NCBI RefSeq assembly: GCF_018687715.1
Contig: NC_056752.1
Location: 3,410,001 to 3,474,000, forward strand
From: Carya illinoinensis
Lineage: Eukaryota > Streptophyta > Magnoliopsida > Fagales > Juglandaceae
Length of the DNA: 64,000 nt
Direction of reading: 5' to 3'
Shown piece after piece: positions 59,601-64,000 of the stretch. The notes under the pieces were generated by a model. It did not search any database, was not told the origin of the DNA, and worked only from the letters and a program-made list of their open reading frames with translations. A program made the translations under genes and the position numbers. Every line of letters starts with the position of its first letter. The stretch's first letter is position 1.

Positions 59601-62087
59601 TTGTCAATTTCTATTCAGGTATCCTTGCGAGACTGTAAACTATGTGGAATGCATATCTTAGCTGGCATTATGCTTTGTTTTGAGAAATTTATAATAAGCT
59701 TTTGGATGGTATTGCAACTGAGAATCTTTTTTTTTTATTTTTATTTTTTATAGGTAAACGAAAAAGAATCTATAACAATTAGATGATACATTTTTTTTTT
59801 TTTATATTGGTAAATTACTAAATTATCTCTGTACCTAGTGCTTATTGAAACATGACCTTACCATAACTGCTTTTCTACTGGAACTGTTTTTTTTACTTGT
59901 CTTTCTTCTTGGCAACATTAACTTACACAAGTGAAGCAATCAAAATGCAATCTGTAGAAGAGCCTTCAAAGTCTGGTGCTGTATAATTCTGTCCCTACCA
60001 CTTACTCAGAATATTTCGCACAATTGTTTGTTCATATATAGCAAAATATTTTGCACAATTTTAAATATACTTGACATAGGCTTTCTGTATGTTTCTCAGA
60101 TCCTGAATACAAGCTTAAGGTGCCAAGGACATATTTTTTCCCTCAGCCTAATGTGAGTGATTTTTATCCCATATATGCAGATAAATACTTCCAAAGATGG
60201 CAATGTATTTTTTTTTCTTGGAATAAACTTTGACTAACTCCTTGTCAATCTTGGCTTGGTCTCTCCACGTCCTATCATGAGCATAAAATGGATTCTGCAG
60301 ATTTTAACAGATCTATAAATAGCGTAATTCTATGTGCATAATATGATGAGATAAAGGAGATGTACATAGCAAGATATTTCAAGAGAAAATTTTGAAAGAT
60401 AATTATTAACAGAGCGAAAAAAATTTAGCTATAATTATTTCCTTGATTGTGGGGAAGAGGAGGCATAGCAGCAACATAAATTGGTGACAATATAGCTTGT
60501 TGTAAGTATTTTTTGGCAGTGAGCACAAAATTATTTGGTGAAAGTTGTTCCCAAAACTTATCCCTTTTCTCTTTAAACATCATCGCCTTTTACATTTTTG
60601 GAGGATAGAATCTTTTTTGCCTACCACTTTGGAGGTTTTATAAAGTACCTATGCAGTAACTCTAATTTGTATGCTCTCTCTGGATTTCCTGCTTTCAAAC
60701 AAATCAATCAGTTTGTGGCCAGAGAAAAGCCTTTATTAGAGTACTGGTGAAAACCTATCATCAATGGTTGGTGTGTGAAGACTTTTGCTTCTCCATGGAG
60801 CTGACATCTATTTGTAACATACCTCCATTTTTTAGGAACAATTTGATATGCTTCTACTCATCTCTGTAAATGGTGGAACTTGACTAATCCTTGGTTTTTG
60901 GCACTGAGAATCACTAAATTCAAGCCTGCAGGGACACACATCAACCTGACCTTGAGGCATGGAACTTCTGACCCCTGGTTGTTAGCAGTTCCATCCTTCA
61001 CTGTGGCAGCACTTAATAAAAGATCTTAGCTGTTATTTGGAATACATGCGGGTCAGAGAAGAGTAGGTTGCTTGGGGATAATCAATAATCACCAAGCACC
61101 AATTCTACTTCTCATCTTATTTGTAATTTATGTGCATTCAGGGAAACAAAGAACAAAAAATGCATCACTTTGCCTAATAATGCAGGTTAGCCTGATCCTT
61201 CTTATGTTCTTTAGGTTGATGCTGCTGTTGTTACATTTAAGTTGAAGCAAGCTGCGGAGTATCCCCAAGTTTCTTCCATAAAGAGCTTCTTCTCAATGGT
61301 ACTGTCAATTTGTATATTATCCTTCTAAAATTTTCATATTTTTATTGTTCCAACAAACTTAACTAGTTTTGGTTCTAGCTATGGATGCGCTTTTTTTTGT
61401 CTTTTGTTATTGGTGTTACTCTTATTATTTTTATTCCTAGAAGACCAAAACTTAGAATTATGTTATATATTACACACTCGTCTTATTTTTAACACAATGT
61501 GCTAATGTAGGATTATTCATCAACAATTAGATCAGCTCTTATATTTTTAAAATAACAAATCCAAAGGTTGATAAATGATGTCACATCATCATCATAACGG
61601 GGTAGGAATTTGAAGAAAATGCAGTATTTATATCATTTTTCTAGAATTTAAGACTTATGCATGCAGCCTTTACTACATGGGCCAAGGCCATCTATATTGT
61701 TGATTATTCTTTTAACTTCTAGTTATATCAGTCTGAGGACTGCCTCGTTATTTCATTCTGGTAAATAGGTTTTTGCTTTTTTGTGGGAATATAGGTAAAT
61801 TCTGCCTTCAACGGGAAACGTAAGATGTTACGGAGATCACTCCAGCACATATGCACATCCCTCGAAATTGAACAAGCTTTGGGAAGATTTGGTCTTCCAG
61901 CTACCGTAAGTATTGGGAATTAGAGGAGTTGATAGCTTAGTACTATGGTCATTTTTTTCTCTCCGAAAAGCTCGTTAAGTTGGCAATATCTCTGTTAATT
62001 AATCTTCCATGATTTTTGCAGTCCAGACCAGAGGAGCTTGCATTGGATGATTTCGTGAAGCTGCATAACTTGATTGCCAAAGAATAG
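50437..62087 (+). CDS. PFC1: Chloroplast rRNA adenine dimethyltransferase (KsgA/Dim1, PFC1-like), exon 1 split by a retrotransposon
   Basis: Exons: 1a 50437-50635 and 1b 56154-56209 (separated by the element), 2 56492-56641, 3 57072-57128, 4 57892-57993, 5 59334-59429, 6 59534-59618, 7 60100-60152, 8 61215-61298, 9 61795-61905, 10 62022-62087 (TAG). All introns are GT-AG and phases agree. The product dimethylates two adjacent adenines near the 3' end of 16S rRNA. Motif I is [15 protein letters not shown] (exon 2), SAM-binding acid AIEK/D (exons 2/3), catalytic NIPF (exon 5), and the C-terminal helical domain follows. The N-terminus is Ser/Arg-rich, as in a chloroplast transit peptide. Arabidopsis PFC1 (PALEFACE1) is needed for chloroplast development in the cold. 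Exon 4 has EDCVKCH where the family, from memory, has Phe before VKCH. With the element in place the mRNA should be disrupted. Confidence 0.9.
50636..51152 (-). repeat. 3' LTR of the chromovirus
   Basis: It is 517 bases, starting (+ strand) TGTAATGTTCTTGATC and ending CACCCGTGACA. A second CACCCGTGACA at 51187-51197 just inside is a short internal duplication, not the LTR edge, because the polypurine tract lies next to the first. Confidence 0.92.
51153..51166 (-). other. Polypurine tract
   Basis: GAAGAGGAGGAGAT on the minus strand lies directly upstream of the 3' LTR, the usual primer site for plus-strand DNA synthesis in LTR retrotransposons. Confidence 0.75.
51199..51660 (-). pseudogene. 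Chromovirus integrase C-terminus and chromodomain
   Basis: The open frame contains the GPF/Y-type module ([20 protein letters not shown], then FYGPFQV and the [14 protein letters not shown] motif). A chromodomain follows near residues 105-150 (ILxRRMKK-like start, [13 protein letters not shown]). Chromodomains direct chromovirus integration by binding histone marks. The frame is one base off that of the preceding integrase core, owing to an indel in an A-rich run at about 51645. Confidence 0.85.
51626..52534 (-). pseudogene. Chromovirus integrase core
   Basis: It has an HHCC zinc-binding region ([13 protein letters not shown], then CQVCQ) and the DDE core: Asp in DMDFIEGLP, Asp in VSDRD and Glu in [13 protein letters not shown]. 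All three catalytic acids are kept. It is separated from RNase H by an in-frame TAG near 52563-52565 and from the chromodomain frame by a frameshift. Confidence 0.9.
52565..53059 (-). pseudogene. Chromovirus RNase H domain
   Basis: A 164-codon frame with [13 protein letters not shown] (first catalytic Asp), [14 protein letters not shown] (Glu), [14 protein letters not shown] (Asp) and the [13 protein letters not shown] end (Asp). These are the four acids of retroelement RNase H. A TAG about 15 bases before its first Met separates it from the RT. Confidence 0.88.
53075..54073 (-). pseudogene. Chromovirus reverse transcriptase
   Basis: RT motifs run in order: [56 protein letters not shown], then the catalytic box and [11 protein letters not shown]. 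The box reads [10 protein letters not shown] where active elements have FFDDIL: one of the paired catalytic aspartates is Tyr, so this enzyme should be dead. A stop codon (about 54085) and a protease frameshift lie upstream, and a TAG ends the frame at 53075. Confidence 0.9.
54250..55593 (-). CDS. Chromovirus gag with zinc finger and start of protease
   Basis: An open frame of 447 codons starting [10 protein letters not shown]. An N-terminal coiled coil (residues about 8-60) precedes the retrotransposon gag core (residues about 115-215, with [18 protein letters not shown]). The modified zinc knuckle [16 protein letters not shown], typical of chromoviruses, lies near residue 295. The aspartic protease motif [12 protein letters not shown] lies near residue 380. 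The frame ends early at LGAVTLY through a one-base loss near 54265; the adjacent frame continues with the protease DIVLGVQWL motif. Confidence 0.88.
   Translation of the reverse strand: MAEGTRAALKIQIEEYQKQQEVVQKQLDQHHQTISGITEKVDHMSNMLSSLVESLNVNSFRESEVSGEPRNNGDRTVFQRSVRLEFPRFSGNDPAGWIFKANRYFYCFQIPFHQKLMVAFHHMEGETLVWYQNVLELGLFNSWESLVVSLQARFGPSAFDDPMEALTRLKQTTSISLYTAQFEALANRLKGLSERHKMSCFISGLKDEIRIPVKMFNPLNLGVAFGLAKLQEEYVLSTRKSWRQNSYFADKWPINSEKPVDGLNKDLKGWFPFKKVNSTHIDEKRKKGLCFHCEEKWNPSHICKKPKVYFLHGENGKDQEMLDNVGEDVEQLLPESKGLVQKSFEELEVSIHAISGCMSSNAMKLVGKIGSFSCEILVDSGSTHNFLDPVVVQAANLKVIEDRSLQVKVANGTRIISSGRCEEIISVQGTKFRVPFHVLTLGAVTLY
55622..55630 (-). other. Primer binding site (initiator tRNA-Met)
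   Basis: TGGTATCAG on the minus strand, two bases inside the 5' LTR end, matches the first nine bases of the plant iMet-tRNA primer site TGGTATCAGAGC. Confidence 0.8.
55633..56148 (-). repeat. 5' LTR of the chromovirus
   Basis: It is 516 bases, starting TGTAACGTTCTTGATC and ending CACCCGTGACA (+ strand). It aligns end to end with 50636-51152. Most differences are C/T or G/A transitions, as expected from methylated retroelement DNA. Confidence 0.93.
58785..59008 (+). mobile_element. tRNA-derived SINE in intron 4 of the dimethyltransferase gene
   Basis: It has a pol III B-box GGTTCAAATCC near 58830, a GGATTAGTCGGGACA tail block, and ends in AATAAATAAATAAATAA. An 11-bp target duplication, TTATTTCACCA, lies at 58774-58784 and 59009-59019. 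The sequence style (CCCTTGGGTGCAAACAATC, GACACCCAGTGCC) belongs to a SINE type common in eudicots. It lies well within the intron, away from splice sites. Confidence 0.85.
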
Positions 62088-62900
62088 TGCTTCTGGTTTT
62101 TATGAACGGCAACTTAAAGGCTGAAGTCCCAACACAGCCTGATATACCACATTGTGGAAATTGCACCAGAGTTAAAATGCAAACATGGTCCCAGATATTT
62201 CTACATGATTAACATCATGTCATCGTCCATGGCTGAAAGGTGAATTGGAGATGAAATAGGTTGTGGGCAAGTCTGCTTGGACGCATTTTGTGGGCCAAAG
62301 CGGCACACTTTGTGGCAGAAACAGCATTTATGAGCCCCAAAAGTCAAGTTCATGCAATGATTATAAGCATGGTGTGCACCATTACTCATCTTCCCCTGCA
62401 ACCCCTGGTTCCTTTTTCCTTAATTTTTATTCCACCCATCTGATGGTACCATAAGTTGACTTTGACATGGAGACGAATATTTATGCACAAGTTTACAGAT
62501 GTTATGATTTTGAAATGCTCTTACGAGAAGACAACAGGGAAATCAAATGGTTTCAAATGAACAATTTCTGTAAACGAACCTCTGCCAAGTGAAATACTCT
62601 TAAAAGAGTATCAAAACGATTTACCAGCAAAAATCCCCAAAATTTGGGTTTACTAGAGTGAGTTGAAGAATTTGCTGCTCATTCAAAGTGTTCCTGATGT
62701 TGTACTTCGAAAGTGACCAATAATTACCATAACACATTCTTGTCCCTATTTCATCAGAAATCAATTGAAATGTAAAACCTGCCCCCATCTCACACACACA
62801 CACACACACACACACAAAAAACCAGAAAACGGGGCTGATTTAGTAAGTTAATGCACACTGCCCAAAATCACTTCTCTACGGTCTGTTCATAGCATAGGCA
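62088..62900 (+). other. 3' UTR and flank of the dimethyltransferase gene
   Basis: The first 350-400 bases are likely 3' UTR; no canonical AATAAA is obvious. A (CA)12 microsatellite lies at 62791-62815. Nothing else is recognised. Confidence 0.5.
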
Positions 62901-63152
62901 ATGAAGATTTCCTCTGTTTCTACCCTGTATTTGCTCTATTTCTCCAACGTCCTTTGCTCCCTTAGCCATGAAACTGGTAGACAAGGTCCAAAGCCCTCAA
63001 CCTCATCACGTGAGGATCAAAACCCTTCACTCCCACTGCAGACCCATCATCATATAGCCTTCTATCCTCCGCCATGGCCGAAGGCGATAAGACTGCTTCG
63101 GCCACTTATTTCTAGTAAAGAAATCTTGCATCTTCTCTTCAACCTTATCAAG
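62901..63152 (+). other. Unidentified ORF, cut by a repeat element
   Basis: An ATG at 62901 opens a frame with a hydrophobic start (SVSTLYLLYFSNVLCSLS) like a signal peptide, then a Pro/Ser/His-rich stretch. It is interrupted after NLIK by the TGTAACAGCCCGC element. Another frame offers MAEGDKTASATYF from 63073. I recognise no family. It may be the first exon of a gene truncated by the element or chance. Confidence 0.25.
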
Positions 63153-64000
63153 TGTAACAGCCCGCTAGAAATTCAATGGTGGAATTTCTATAGACTTTAG
63201 GAACCTCGTAAAAACTATAAGTTTTCACGAATCGACTAATCGCAAAGATTTTAGCCTGTCAACAAAGTCAGTGTTATCACTCACTGTGGTGCCAGAAATG
63301 CGATTTTAATTGTTTGAGATAGTTAGAAGTGTCAGAATACGTTATAGTCTACACCACTAGACTCAGTTGAATATTTAGGATTTTATAGCTCAATAACTCA
63401 TTTTCATAATTTCGAACGAAATGGCTGTTTGAAACTGTGAATTTTATTTTTAGGGACACTTCGGGGTTGAGTTTTGGTAAACGATTTTCACATTAGGTTA
63501 ATATGATTATTTAGGACTTTTCAGTACTAAGTTTATTACTCATTTTTGTGGAGTAAATAGTAACCTCGATAAGCATATTAAGTGCAGGAAATCAAGGTGT
63601 GAGATCATACCACCTAAGCAAAATATTTTTCATCTGATCAACCAAATTGAGCCAGATCAAAGAGGGTTTCAACCCTAGTGAAACTCTAAATGGTTGGAAT
63701 CCAATTGAAACTCCAAAATTTTGGTTGAAACCGAAACCCTAAATGGTTTCCCCAAACCCTAAAGTTGGCCTTCAAACTCTTTTTTATCCAATTTCTAGCA
63801 TTGTGTTTAATCACTTGATTAAATCACTTCCATATGCTATTAATTTCTCAAATTCTTGTTATGATATCATTATCCAACCTTTTAAACCTTAGAAATTTGA
63901 TTGGGCCAAGAAAAATTGAATTTGGGCTTGATAGCATCTCAAAACCTAACCAAACCCCCTTTAAACCCCAAATTAAAGTCTACTTGGTTGAGGCCCACCA
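63153..64000 (+). mobile_element. Second copy of the TGTAACAGCC LTR-like family (5' end only)
   Basis: It begins TGTAACAGCCCGCTAGAAAT. It matches 3229-3500 through AACCTCGT-AAAACT, GTTTTCACGAATC, AGTGTCA-AAT and CGTCTGTTCAAAACTG-type blocks, then diverges. The end lies outside the window, so its length and target duplication are unknown. Confidence 0.65.

Overview
This is nuclear DNA of a flowering plant, most likely a woody eudicot. The genes are spliced with GT-AG introns, and they encode an ABA-class SnRK2 kinase, an RPW8-type NLR and a chloroplast rRNA dimethyltransferase. Between them lies AT-rich DNA packed with LTR retrotransposons, LINEs, SINEs and MITEs. Species cannot be read from the sequence.

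Layout. (1) 1-504: last coding exon of a subclass III SnRK2 kinase on the + strand. (2) 1.37-10.2 kb: a minus-strand relic of a tandem helper-NLR (NRG1-like RNL) array. It holds an RPW8-only gene (9685-10197), then a separate NB-ARC-LRR gene (9171-2361) that lacks RPW8 and carries several frameshifts, then a broken RPW8 piece of the next copy (1372-1785). The last NLR intron contains a 3.5 kb repeat element, 3229-6739, with a 62-bp tandem array inside it. (3) 10.3-43 kb: no convincing host gene. It contains retroposon tails, a fold-back element, a non-coding segment present three times (about 15.9-18.6, 20.3-22.3 and 32.2-34.5 kb), Copia fragments, hAT-like elements with GGACCGG or CCCGGGTT clusters, a Ty3/gypsy Tat-type 3' end with antisense ORFs, and a decayed Copia element (39.9-42.5 kb). 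(4) 43,176-49,211: a 5'-truncated L1 LINE with target duplications, itself carrying a nested 2.2 kb solo-LTR-like insertion. (5) 50,437-62,087: a chloroplast KsgA/Dim1-type rRNA dimethyltransferase gene (PFC1-like). Ten exons can be placed, and a complete Ty3/gypsy chromovirus (50,636-56,148, minus strand, CCATG target duplication) sits inside exon 1. A SINE sits in intron 4. (6) 62.1-64 kb: 3' flank, a small unidentified ORF, and a second copy of the start of the 3229-6739 repeat family running off the window.

The genes do not form a pathway. The biology here is the decay of an immune-receptor cluster and the splitting of a chloroplast ribosome-maturation gene by a retrotransposon. Nested insertions with target duplications and empty sites in paralogous segments allow part of the order of events to be read. 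I found no clear case of a wholly new system. The strongest items are the exon-1 insertion in the PFC1-like gene, the separated RPW8 and NB-LRR genes, and the triplicated segment rich in TTGACT motifs.
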